Source: Gorsachius magnificus
Taxonomy: Eukaryota; Chordata; Aves; Pelecaniformes; Ardeidae
NCBI GenBank assembly: GCA_034008185.1
Contig: CM067081.1
Coordinates: forward strand, 200,306,510 to 200,370,509
Direction: 5' to 3'
DNA: 64,000 nt
Shown piece after piece: positions 38,201 to 49,518 of the stretch. Every line of letters begins with the position of its first letter. Within the stretch, counting starts at the first letter, position 1. Position numbers and translations under genes: made by a program. Under the pieces are notes generated by a model, which was not told where the DNA came from, did not search any database, and was given only the letters and a program-made list of their open reading frames with translations.

Positions 38201-40164
38201 TTTTTGGAAAAAAGTTGGTATCCTGATTGCAATGAAAGCTTAAATGAAATATTACTGGTTATTTGAGTAAAGTGTGTATTAAGTAATCCAATAAAGATAT
38301 TACTGGGTTCTTGTCCAGTGAACAAAAACTCTACAATCCCTAAATTCCCACATCTGTAGAGTTAAGGGATGATTACATCGATGTAATATGTAAATGTTTT
38401 GTGAAGATTCCTTATTAGATTCTGAACATGAAATTACATTTATATCAAAATCTTGTGTGGTCTAGGAAAGACCTATTTTCTTTTTAGTAACAACAACTAA
38501 TAAATTTATGGAAATTATTCCAGTGACTTTTTCTTTCTTTCTTTCTTTCAAGGAACAAACTCTAAGAACTGAGAATGAACAAATACATGTATCACATTCA
38601 GTCACATGTTTTCCAATAGGTGGTCTTGTTGACTGAGAAGATAAGTGGACAGGATTTTGGAAACAGAAATAGCAAAAAGGTATTTAGTAATAAGCATGAG
38701 CTATTGCCTTCCTTTCCTGTTTTCCAAGGTAATCTTTCCAAGCTTAGTCATGACACAGAGTCAAGCACACCACCCAAATTTCTAGCACAACCATTATAAA
38801 GATACTCAAGATACACCACTAGCTTTTTTCATCCCCTTCGCTCATCATTAAAACACATCACGTTCTACAAACTAGCAACAAAATCCTTAATTTATGATCA
38901 ACAGTATTCCTCTAGAGACTAGGAAATAGTTGGAACCGATATTTTCCTCTACTTGCTAGCCTGCAAAAATCTTAACACTTAGTCATGAAAATATTGCTTC
39001 CTTGCAGAGCAATACTACCTGAATCACTGCCTAGGGATGGCAATTTGGCTGAACGTTCAATCTCGCCTCGTGATGATGATCTAATTGCACCAAGCTTTTT
39101 GTGACTATATGACTGCTTAACAACATTCCTTGGCCTGCATGCTTTACATTTCATTCAACTTCCATTAAAACTAACATACTAATAATGCCACAGAAACTAA
39201 AGTAGGCAGCAGCTGAATGCAGCAGCATGCTCACTGATTAAAGGGAAGAAAAAGTACATCTGAAAACATTACACAGCTGCTCTTCAGCTACGTCCAGCAC
39301 ACAGGCTCTAACAGTGATTCTGCAGAACTGCAGGTTTATAAAAGGGGCAATGTCAAAAGCAACTGAAAAGCCAACACCATTATTCACTCCAAGTATCTGA
39401 AAATTGCTAGTCGCTCAATATCACAGCTGGAAATGTTAATGATTAATGTATTTTAATTAAATTCATTAGATACTTGATAGCTATTGGCAGGAGCCTGATC
39501 TGGTCTGGATGAATAAGATAAGCTGCTTCTTACCTAAACAGTTAATAGGAAAGACTCACCAAGCTGATCAAAAAAACCACTCTTCAGACCACTTCTATTC
39601 CCATCCACCAACTGGTTAGCACAGAAATAGAATAATAGTGATGAGAGGGTGCAACTTTGCTGAACTTTGATCAGAATGAGAAACTGTATCTACTAAATAT
39701 AATTGACTTCATTAGATTCAACAAAAATATTTCCTGTGAATAACAGTATTGTTCTGAAGATGCAACATGTATCAATGGATGCCATAGCCTACTCAGTACT
39801 TAAGTTTATCTCTCATTGAATCAAGGTAAGCTCTTTGATTTGAATCTTCTCAAAATGCTGAAAATCAGAACCTGGTGGACAGAAGAACAATCAAGTCAAA
39901 GACTGGACAGTCCTTGCACCAGATCACTGACTGAAGACAGCAGCATGAAACACAAGACTTACATGGGAACGGCAACACTTGTAGAGCTATCACACTGCTT
40001 TATCAAGGTTCTCTGGAGGTTAATTCTGATGCTACTAGTCTTACCTCTGAAAGATCTGTCTTGACTTTGGAGAGACCTGAGCAATTACGAAACAGTAATG
40101 CTCTCATACTTTTCTGCAGCCCAGATGTATCATACACTAATCATCAATGCTTTCCTAAGAATGT
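35260..40164. other. Unannotated AT-rich DNA
   Basis: No gene or named repeat. Features noticed are a tandem duplication of ATAGTTGTATA at about 37830-37852, a TTTC microsatellite at 38528-38549, and two AT-rich stretches containing many TAAT/ATTA homeodomain-type cores (about 37540-37690 and 39420-39490). A 60-codon minus-strand open frame at 38972-39154 is serine- and basic-rich (GAIRSSSRGEIERSAKLPS) with several CpGs. Its only borders are a poor acceptor and a GTAGTA donor-like site, so it is not called. Confidence 0.5.
38528..38549. repeat. (TTTC)n microsatellite
   Basis: Several consecutive TTTC units, the only clear tetranucleotide repeat in the window. Confidence 0.85.
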
Positions 40165-40582
40165 AGAATCATAGAATCATTTATGTTGGAAAAAACCTTT
40201 GAGATCATCAAGTCCAATCATTAACCTAACCCCGCAATCCCACCACTAAACCATGGCCCTAAGTACCACGTCTACCCAGCTTTTAAATACCTCCAGGGAT
40301 GGGGACTCGACCGCTTCCCTGGGCAGCCCGTTCCAATGCTTGACAACCCTTTCCATGAAGAAATTTTTCCTAATGTCCAACCTAAACCTCCCCTGGCACA
40401 ACTTGAGGCCATTTCCTCTCGTCCTGTCGCCCATTACCAGGGAGAAGAGATCAACACCCACCTCACTACAACCTCCTTTTAGGCAGTTGTGGAGGGCGAT
40501 AAGGTTTCCCCTCAGCCTCTTTTTTTCCAGGCTAAACAACCCCAGTTCCTTCAGCTGCTCCTCATCAGACTTGTGCTCCAGA
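40165..40582 (-). mobile_element. CR1 3'-end fragment with ORF2 tail
   Basis: A minus-strand CR1 of about 418 bp. Its 3' end on + begins with TAGAATCATAGAATCAT, the reverse of the CR1 tail repeat. Reading the minus strand gives an intact C-terminal ORF2 segment of 97 codons (40539-40246) with [28 protein letters not shown] and [15 protein letters not shown], ending in the normal stop. Truncation near 40582 removes the reverse transcriptase. The consensus phrases differ from the 5.1 kb copy (for example GTTGGAAAAAACCTTTGAGATCATCAAG reversed), so it belongs to another CR1 subfamily, closer to the 55.7 kb fragment. Confidence 0.94.
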
Positions 40583-41869
40583 ATATAGATTGCAACTGCT
40601 TTGTTGCAAAAAGCTTCTATGAGAATATCCTATAGCAGTGTAAGTTAAGAAAAAAGTGGCAGAAAGTGAGGCAAATTTTAAGATATTACCACCTGCATAC
40701 AACTTTATTAATTCTAATATTGCCAATAACACAGGGTTTTTTTCTGGACAACCTTACTCCAGCTCTACAACAGCTTCTACTGACAGCGTGAGGTGACCAG
40801 TACAGCTTCATGTTCTTCACAGAAACTTCAGCTGAAACTCACAGTTAACATCTAATATAGTACTTCTGCAAATTCCTTAATCAAGAACTATTGACCAAAT
40901 AATTTAAAAGCACAATACTTGTCCTATTAAAACAACCTGGGCACTACATACTGCATTAGATCCCTAAACATCACTCCAAATTTTCAGAACCATTCTACAA
41001 TTTATTTTATTCAAGCCTTCAAAAGAGTGCCTACCAAGGTTATAAATGACTCCTACTAGATTTGGGTGGTTTTTATTATAGAAGAAAAAAAATTATACTT
41101 CTATATAATTTTCTTCAAATCTCTTTTATTATGTTGTAACAAGCAACAATAAGAAAATCATAAAAAAAAAAATCATGCTGCCAGCCTTCAGGATGAATTT
41201 TATCACAAAATGAATGTGAAAGGACTAATATTTAGCAAAATAACAATTGAGCCTCTAGAAAATTACAGCAAAAAACAAACAGAATATTATCCACCCAAGT
41301 TGTGAACTAAAAATAATATTTATCTATAAATAGATGTATCATCAAAATGTAATTGTTTACTGCATCTGTCCTTCAGCTTTATAATATTTTTCAAAAGAAT
41401 TAACAGATTTTTGCCACATGATTCTGCTTATAGCAATGAAGACTCTGAATTTTTAGGCTTTAAAATCTGACTAGAATATACCCCAAAATGTTGGAAAAAA
41501 GGATGTCAAGCTGTGTGTTCAAACATAAATTTAAGTCAACGCCAATGTTTTAATTTCTCAGATACCATTAAGCTGCAAATACAGCTTCATTTGGTATCTA
41601 GCTATAAGATTTTTGGCACAGCTTACTCATCCCCAGTTATTTTGCGTACATTGGTATTCCTCAATTCCCAAACACCCTAAATTAATACTATAATGTTAAA
41701 GAGTGTAAAATACAAATAAAAATTAAAATACATTTACTACAATTAGAATTTCTATATCTTAAAAAAAATGCATGCAGAGATTTTATGATGGCCAACACTG
41801 ATCATCCAATACCATTTTTGAAAACTTTTTCTGTACATGTTATTTTTCAGGGTAGTACTAAAAACTTAC

Positions 41870-42029
41870 CAGTTTAAGATCTCTGCTATCATAGAACAGC
41901 TCTGTGGAAAGATGAAGCTCACCATATACTGGCAGAGCCTGCAGCTCATTCCAGTCTAAATGGAGGCAGTACAGTGCTGTTACTTGGAAGAAACGTGCCC
42001 TAGCCACCGAATGTGCATTGCAAAATGAG
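41870..42029 (-). CDS. Candidate internal coding exon, product unknown
   Basis: The best exon-like segment in the window, 160 bases on the minus strand. The acceptor is GATTTCTTTGCTTCACAG immediately above 42029. The donor is AAACTG|GTAAGTTTTT at 41870/41869, a near-perfect U1 match. Exactly one frame is open, entered after one base (phase 2) and leaving at phase 0: 53 codons including NAHSVARARFFQVTALYC, DWNELQALPVYGELHL and ELFYDSRDLKL. The composition is that of an ordinary globular protein, and the segment is less AT-rich than its flanks. I do not recognise the family. If real, the neighbouring exons are kilobases away. Signals are seen; gene status is inferred. Confidence 0.4.
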
Positions 42030-45000
42030 CTGTGAAGCAAAGAAATCAGCTCACCCAAAGTTCTACTGAAGGTTTACACACTGAAGAGACTCCCAGAGCC
42101 ACGCAGAAACTGTTTGTCCAGGAGCCAGGATAGAAACACTGGTGGCAAATGATTAACTTATTCCAGAAATTTTACAGCCATCAAGACTAGCGATGAGCTA
42201 CTGAAGATGGATCCTGGACACACTTCGAGAATCTGCATTTGCCACCTAACTTTCAGACAGCAAGGACTCTATCATGAATACTTCCAGGGCTGGGGTTTTT
42301 TTTCATGTTACCTCAATAAAGCATGGCTAATCTTAGAAGAATGTGAAAAGCCTCTGCATCGCTGGGGTCTTAAACTATAAACCAAACTAAAACTCATTTC
42401 TGAAAAACGACAAGAGGCTGCTCCTATGGAAACAGGTAGGAAGCAAAGGTTGCCACGCACTGCTCATTGAGAGCCTACAGGGATCCAAACTGCAGAGTTC
42501 TGTTTCCACAAAGGGTACAGGAACAGAGATGAAGAGAATTTAAAACAAAAAGAAAAAACAAAGAAAAAAAGTAGTTGTCATAGCCCAGTTAAAATAAAAG
42601 AAATTAAGAATGCACGTGTAATGAAACAGGACTGAATACCATGAGGGAAGGGAATCCACAAGTCAGAAAACTGAAAACCTCTTTACCACATCCCTAATTT
42701 ACAGAGCAGGTATTCAGAGATTATATTAACAATCACACTTAAAACACACACACAAATAAATAAATACTGCAATAATAGAAACATTTAGTCTGCACTTAAA
42801 TACTTAACTTCAAAAAGTGATACAGTATCATGCATCAAAATGTATTTCAAATTGTATCTCATGGAAATCTCAACAAAATCAAAGTTTTTAATTATTATAA
42901 TGTTTTATTAAAAAGCAGGTGTTGGACTATTTCAAAATAAAACAGCACATCACCCCCACAAAAGCAATTTTTCCTGAAATATTAAACTGAAGTTAAACCA
43001 TGCCTAAGAGACAACTTTTCTCTATCTGCAATCTAAGCTTTAAAAAAGTATCATTAATGAAAGTTGTTTAGACCTTTCAGAAAGGACAGATTGATTTGTT
43101 TTCCCACTAACACACTGCTTTTCCGCAGGTTTGATAAATTATTACGAAAAATGAAAGAATCTAGTTAGAAAGAAGAAAAACCTGTTTATTAACAAACAGG
43201 AAGACTACTAGAACTTAAAGCCTCAATCATGAAAATGCTGCTGTTAATTTTGTGGAAAGGTATTTGAGCACAACATATAAGAATTTTTTTCAGCTACACG
43301 AGAATTTATTAAAGTATAATCAGAAGATACAGTTTTTGTTGAGCTGATTTGTATTTAGTACTTTATACAAAACTTTCAAAAAATCTGTTCTCCATTTATG
43401 GAAAGAAAACCATAGACTGTTATCTGGAAATTTTCATCCATTTCTTTTTGCAAAATAGAGAAAAAGACAGTATTTAAATTAAAAAGAAGAAACCACAGGC
43501 ATTTAAACTGTTATCTCTATTGCCCTATCTACTAGACCATGTTTCCCCTCCAAAACAAACTATTTATTTCTACTTGGAATGCAGAAAACCTCCTGGATAG
43601 TTTTTTGTATCTATTTAGCTTATTCAAGTATTAACTATTTCTGAAGTCGCTACATAAAACTTGCATTTTCAATACTATTTATTGTATTTCATAAAAGTTC
43701 CATTAGAAACAAATTCAGAGCAAATATAAGTTGGAGGCATCATTTCCATTTATTACTTTTCATAATACCTTTTTCATTCAGAGGTATCAACACAATCTAC
43801 GGAATTATTGCCATTGTTCTCAAAGACAGATAAAGGACAAAACACCCTACAGTGTAGTGTCTAATTATTGTCACCTATCAAGAACAATGGAATCTATATT
43901 AGAAGTTATACAATATAGTGTACAGTAATAATATGGATATTTATGATGATCCAGTTTAAGACTATTGCAAAAGACTGTCAGTTTGATATATAAGTTTTCA
44001 GCATGTGGGTTACATTCGTTTTCAAAAACAGACACCAGGAGGTCAGGATGACGCCTGCAGAGGGAAAGTGAGATCCCTTAAGAGCTTCCCTTCAGAGCAA
44101 CTGAGGACACCTAGGAAGAAAAAGTTCCAGTGACCACAGCGAAGATCAGAAGAAAAATTACAGCAAAGAACTGGGGGCCTGCACCAACCAGAGCCAGAAA
44201 GATTGATGAGAGGATCAGGAAGCAAACAGAATTTGATGGAAGAAATCTTGTAGAGGCCTGATAGGGCTCCAAGGAGCTTGCTAGGATTCAGAAAGTCATT
44301 AAGGGCACAGCTACTGCAGCGTTTTGGTTTGGATTGCAAGCATTCTTTTGAAACACCTTCTCACGTACATTCTTGTACTGAATCACGGCTTGCAGCGTAG
44401 AGTTTCTCTCCACAGCTCCACTCCTACTGCATGACACTATTTGCCAATGCAGACAAAGTTGGAAATCAAACCTGGAAGCAAACCGGCCCTACAAAGATGC
44501 ATTGAATAGACATAGAGTTGCCTACAAACTCCATTTACTTCTGCTCCTCCATAAATAGAAATAATTTTGTGACTAGTAAAGAAACTAATTATTCTAACTT
44601 CTACTTAATACAACCTGGCCTTTAAACAATTCAAAAAGTCTTTTTGGAATGTTTTCCAGTGAAAGAGGAGGAGCTGTGTTGACCCACCTCCAAGCTCAGG
44701 CCAACCTGAGGTTTTACTGCGTACCCAGGGTCCTGTCAGCAGAGGTAGTACAGGTAGCTAAGAACTACCCTCTTGCATGTGAAAGACTTCCTACGAAGTT
44801 TTTGTATCTTCTATTTCCATCATCACTTACAAGCATAACAGAAAACAAAATGCGAGTCAGACTAGGAATTTGATGTAATGGTTCCCCATGTACTCTCTCT
44901 CTGCAGGAAAAGACAATCAGACACAAAGTATTTTAGTTTCAAAAATGTTCAGCCAAACTAAACCACAGAAGAGTCTGTGATTTTATCCCAGCCATCTGCT

Positions 45001-46794
45001 TCGTTTATAAGCAAAGAATGTTCAATATACTGCAATAAATTCAAAGCTTTCAATCTGTCTCCTGTCACAGGAAAAACGAGAATGTTGCAGTGTAAAAGAC
45101 AGGAAAAACTGAATTTCCATTAATTCCTGAAGTGGCCAAACACCTTTTGACTCCAGACTAAAACAGAATATCATGCCCAATTTTCTTTATTCTGATACTC
45201 AGAACTAGAGAAATAATAGCACCACAGCTCCAATTACCACTTAAAAGTGAAGATTTCTCAGAACAGGGTAAACATTTATCACACAATTCCTAGCACTCTG
45301 AAGTCAAATGGACACCACCATCTTTCCTCTAGAAAAGGAAAGCGTAGCTAATTCATAATTATTAACACATGCTCTCTTTCATTATTCACTCTCTCAAGAA
45401 AGCATGGACATGCACAATTGCTAGTCCAACCTCCAGCAGTAATGGTATTCATCAGTAATCTTCTTGTGAGTCTTTACAATGGCCCTACTACTTGACTTCA
45501 ATCAGCTGTAAAGCTCCTTTATTCTGTTATCACATCAGTGTGAGGGAATGAATGCCAAGGATTGAATGCCCTCCTAAAGGAGCGCAGTCATGCTGTTAGA
45601 ATAGCAATGAGCTTCAGCTGACACTGCTCAACACATTCGTTCACACTCCCTCACTCTTGCAGAGGAATGCATGCACGACAAAAATAAGTATCTGTTGAGC
45701 GCAAATGCTAAGAAACGCATCTACAGAATAATATACTAAATAAAGCATGTAACAGTTTAATAGAAAGAGTTGGAAGTTGATATAAAGGATGCAATTAATA
45801 GACTTAACTGGCAGCAGTTGCGTTCCATTTGTCAGAAGAAAGGGATGGGCGGAATAATTATTCTACTTGTGAGAAAGATATTCAGAATTTCAGTACATTA
45901 TGTCTCACCTATTAATACTCAATTCTCCTTAAGCTCTTTTTATTTTTGCTGATGCAAGGACGTAAGAACAGACTTGTTCTTGCTCATTACAATAAAGAGA
46001 AGAAAACAAGAGATTCAGATCCAAAAATGGATGATTGTAAATATCTTAAATAGAATCTTTTTGTAACTCAGTCTGTCTCCTCCCTGTACCGTTGACTTCT
46101 GGGCACACTGCTTTAGCCAAAATAAGGGCTTTAGCCTGATATGAAATCTCTACCAGTATGACCCCAGAATCTAGACTACCATATCAGCAAAGTTATCACA
46201 CAGCTCCATCAGGAAACTGAACTGTCATTCATAATTTAATATCGCCTTTTAGGACTGCCTCAGACACAGGTTTTTTGCATTTATTTTTGTAATTTCAAAT
46301 ACATCATCAACACTCTACCATGAAAGTAAGCCGTGCATTAGCAGGAAGAATAAACAAAACCATATCTTTCTAGTTCAAGCATATTGGTGGACTTTCAGTA
46401 ATAAATATATTATAAAATACTTTACAAAAATTTATATTTCAACAGTTAATTATGGTAAACTCCACTTTCTGATCAGCTATAAAACAGTGTTTTTCCTCTA
46501 GAAAGGTTATTTCTACTATATATTTTTAAAATATTTCAATCAAAACTTATTTTCATAATGATACTGAAAAATGTACACAATCTTGCAAATACAGAGTAGC
46601 TGAAAGGAGGAAAGTCAGAAAGCTTGGGAAACAAAATGCAGCAACTACCCTAAGAAAACTTTTTAGGACTTTTTCTTTTAAATCAACACAAGGCTGCAAG
46701 TCCATTCATTCTGTAAATCTTATACTTCATAATCTCCAAACCAATGTGTTTATGCTTCTATTTCCTTACTTTCACTAAGATATTCTGATTCCCT

Positions 46795-46804
46795 CCCCCC
46801 CCCC
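46795..46804. repeat. C10 homopolymer
   Basis: A run of C preceded by TCCCT, in otherwise AT-rich sequence; no element is associated with it. Confidence 0.75.
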
Positions 46805-46959
46805 GTTAAAAATTTTGTATATTAAAAAAAATCTTCCTTGAAAGTGAGCTTATTTAAATTCCTGTGCTGTTCTGTTAAGGATGAAGAGAAAGGATGGTGC
46901 TGTAGACTGTGAAATGCCTTTGTGTTATTTGACCAGAAGCAGATTATTTCAGTAGTGCA

Positions 46960-47420
46960 CTACACTCTACAGCCCATTTTAGAGCAAAGAGGAATACAGT
47001 GAAATCTCTCTGCTGTGAAGTATCTGTCAGCATCAGCTCCTCCTTGGAGAATATTTGTGCCCCTTCTCAGGAATAAGGCATTGATGTGGCAAGTGAATGG
47101 GGCTTCTGAACACTGTCTTGAGAACATGAACTGACATCTCAGCATACTGGAGATACATTAAAACTTAATGGGTGACTCAACTGATGACGTTTTCTTGAGG
47201 AGCTGCAATGACACAGTGATATAAACAGCAACTTTTCCAGTAGGGAAAGTTTTAAATATTGTCTCCTGCACCGCTCAATCACACTTGTGAAAGGATGAAA
47301 ACTCAGGATGGAGCTCTACAAAACACCTTCCCCAGTGAAAGTACATAGCTTAATTGCATCTTCAGTGGTGCTAGAGTTTAGTACATAGTATTTTGGTGAC
47401 ACCTTTTCCCAATAATGTAT
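46960..47420 (-). mobile_element. Probable ancient L2-like LINE remnant, motifs B-C
   Basis: On the minus strand, 47327-47301 reads GVL*SSILS, resembling the L2 motif B block GVPQGSVLGP with decay. Farther along, 47146-47135 reads YAEM within an LQYAEMSVHVLK context, a decayed match to the YADD-containing motif C. The separation (about 180 bases) is longer than in intact L2, so an internal insertion or a misassigned motif is possible. The phrase GGATGGAGCTCTACAAAACACC on + resembles familiar antisense L2 text. Weaker than the copies at 24.0 and 54.4 kb. Confidence 0.35.
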
Positions 47421-47944
47421 GCAGAGAACTCTCAGTCAAGGACAAGAATGCATTGATAGAAGTCAGTAAAGGGGCTTTTTTTTTTTTTTACTATAGGTGA
47501 CCAACAAAAACTTAACTGTTATACTAATTATGTCCTAACAAGTTATTAGCACATGCAGGCAGCAAACCTGAATCACATCACATGTGGAAATGATTGCTCC
47601 TAACGAGGCCAGCCAGCCATCCCCTGCCTCCTCTCATAACAGGATGATTTGGAACTGCCCAGCTCCCTACGCCTTTCTTAAGCTTAACTCTGTCTAATAA
47701 ACAATAAGCCAAATTAGAACAGGATCCTACTCACAGCCACAGGCAGAAGGAAGGAAATGAATGGCAGCTGAGATATCACAAGTCCAAACCCCCCGCTGAC
47801 AGGAGGACAAGAAAGCACTCAGAGCTCACACTTGGTTTCAGTAAATAACATTACTCAAAAGAACTAGGCTGCGCCAAAGGTAGATTGCAAGCAGACACAT
47901 GCTTGATGAGCTAAAGACAGCTCAAGGTTGTTAACACGCTGTTT
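47421..47944. other. Unannotated sequence
   Basis: No gene or repeat recognised apart from a T14 run at 47476-47489. Somewhat GC-richer than average at 47600-47900. Confidence 0.5.
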
Positions 47945-48132
47945 TTACACAACATCAGTGAACTCCTGGGCATCAGTTTCAGGGTTAAGCATGAGATTAA
48001 GCTTGTAGTTAACACCATGTGCTTTAGTAGAGACTTCTTCAGGAAGCATACTTCCACATGTGCTCATCTTCATACCTCCAAAACCTCTTTCTAAATATGA
48101 ACAGTTTTGTGAATCAGGATTTATTTGTATTC
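47945..48132 (-). CDS. Candidate terminal or 3' exon, product unknown
   Basis: The minus strand has a very strong acceptor: a poly-T stretch (the complement of A14 at 48165-48178), then TTTTGCCC, TTTTTCTGCTTC and GGTTTCAG directly above 48132. The frame entered two bases into the segment stays open for about 60 codons (PEEVSTKAHGVNYKLNLML, then PETDAQEFTDVV) to a TAA at 47945-47947. The other frames stop early. Entry phase 1 is compatible with the phase-1 exit of the candidate exon at 63912-63987. Against it: no AATAAA on the minus strand within the next several hundred bases, and no recognised domain. The poly-T may be a simple tract that happens to mimic an acceptor. Confidence 0.22.
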
Positions 48133-48164
48133 CTGAAACCAATGAAGCAGAAAAAGGGCAAAAT

Positions 48165-48178
48165 AAAAAAAAAAAAAA
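48165..48178. repeat. A14 homopolymer
   Basis: A run of 14 A on +. Read on the minus strand it supplies the pyrimidine stretch of the candidate acceptor above 48132. Confidence 0.8.
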
Positions 48179-49497
48179 CCAAACAAAACTGCAATGGTGA
48201 GTAAAACATTTAATGAAGATTTAACTCCACAAAGTCTACATTTTCTACTGATAGTAGCAGAATTTCTGGAAATGACACTAGGAAAAACCATTCATAGCAA
48301 CAAGTTGACTAATCTGAAGGCAGCTAAGCTGATAAAACACATAGAGTAGCTTAATTCATACAAACAAAAATTCAAAAACATCTAAAAGAAAACCGATGCC
48401 CAGTACATTTTAATACCAAAATGAGTAATTGTTAAATTCCTCATTAAAAAATCCTTTGTGGAGACTAAACCCAACTACAGTAAAAGCACCTGCAACATTA
48501 CTCTGACTTAGCGTAATTTTCTATTAATGACCTAGACTTAGCAATATGATGGAAAACCTAATAATGCAGTATTTAGTTCTTACATAAGGGAACAAACTAG
48601 AAGAAAAACAAATTCAGAATATTTTGAATGACTCAAAATGATGAAAGAATTTGCTTAGTTTCCCTTGATTTTACAATCAGTTATTTAAGGGATCAAAGCA
48701 TGTTAACACAACTGTTTTATTTAGAAATGTTAAATACAAGATAATTAATTTCGACCACACTTTGTTCTTCCTGCTCCCTCCGTGCTCCCCTGCTGAAGCA
48801 ATAACATTAGTTTTTGCTAATGCTGTTAAACAATATAAATGTCTTGTCCATAGTGGAAAGCCATCATGTTTAAAATTAAAGAAATATTTATTTCCAAATA
48901 TATGCACTCCTGACATGTAAACTCATATAGGACTGATGATAATGTTTTGTGAAGAATAAAATGCTTCTGAGATCTATCTTGCAAGATTGTGGAAATAAAT
49001 AAGATATAAATAATGAAAAACTGGACTACTGGAAACATTGAAGGTCAGATCGGATGTTTGCCTGAGACCAGGAAAAGGAAGCTGCAAAGACAGAAGCAGA
49101 TAACAAAAAGCAAGCCTTGCTTCTGTGAGCAATACCAACACCTGAAGGAAACCATCTTGCACTTTAAGAGTTCATTCACACAGGAAGGTCTACCTATCAT
49201 AATTCTATTTTAAAATACAGTTTTGATGAATAATTGTTTACCTAATTAAAGGCTTTCTTGAAAACAAAGACATAATTTGCCTATAACACAAATCAGATTT
49301 TATGTAAAATATTTGTATTGATTTTTTTCTTGACACTTCACTCATTTATTTGTCAGCAAATCACGCAACCTCCTGAACCAGACTGAATGAAAAAGCCAGG
49401 TCTCCTCACGTATTTGGAGACCAAACGAGGGAGTTAACCTTCCCCTACTGGGTTGCCTTGTCAAGTGCTGAAATAAAATGTACATGGAAGGAAAAGC

Positions 49498-49518
49498 AAA
49501 AAAAAAAAAAAAAAAAAA
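49498..49518 (+). repeat. A21 tract, possible retrocopy tail
   Basis: Twenty-one A residues. An AATAAA occurs 21-26 bases upstream (GCTGAAATAAAATGTACATGG), the spacing expected between a polyadenylation signal and a poly(A) tail. The block before it (about 49370-49490) is GC-richer than its surroundings. No matching target duplication was found and no parent gene is recognised. Confidence 0.8.

Larger units (their letters stand above)
40583..46959. other. Unannotated AT-rich DNA with one candidate exon
   Basis: No repeat family is recognised. It contains the best minus-strand candidate exon (41870-42029). Slightly GC-richer unassigned patches lie at 44040-44340 and 44650-44770. A 98-codon minus-strand open frame covers the first; no domain was recognised. 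A C10 run lies at 46795-46804. Confidence 0.5.

Noticed and set aside
38972..39154. Serine/basic-rich minus-strand open frame
   Set aside because: The peptide looks protein-like, but the acceptor is poor and the donor (GTAGTA) weak, so it was not called as an exon.
44043..44339. 98-codon minus-strand open frame in a GC-richer patch
   Set aside because: No domain, no splice sites, and only vague resemblance to any LINE tail.
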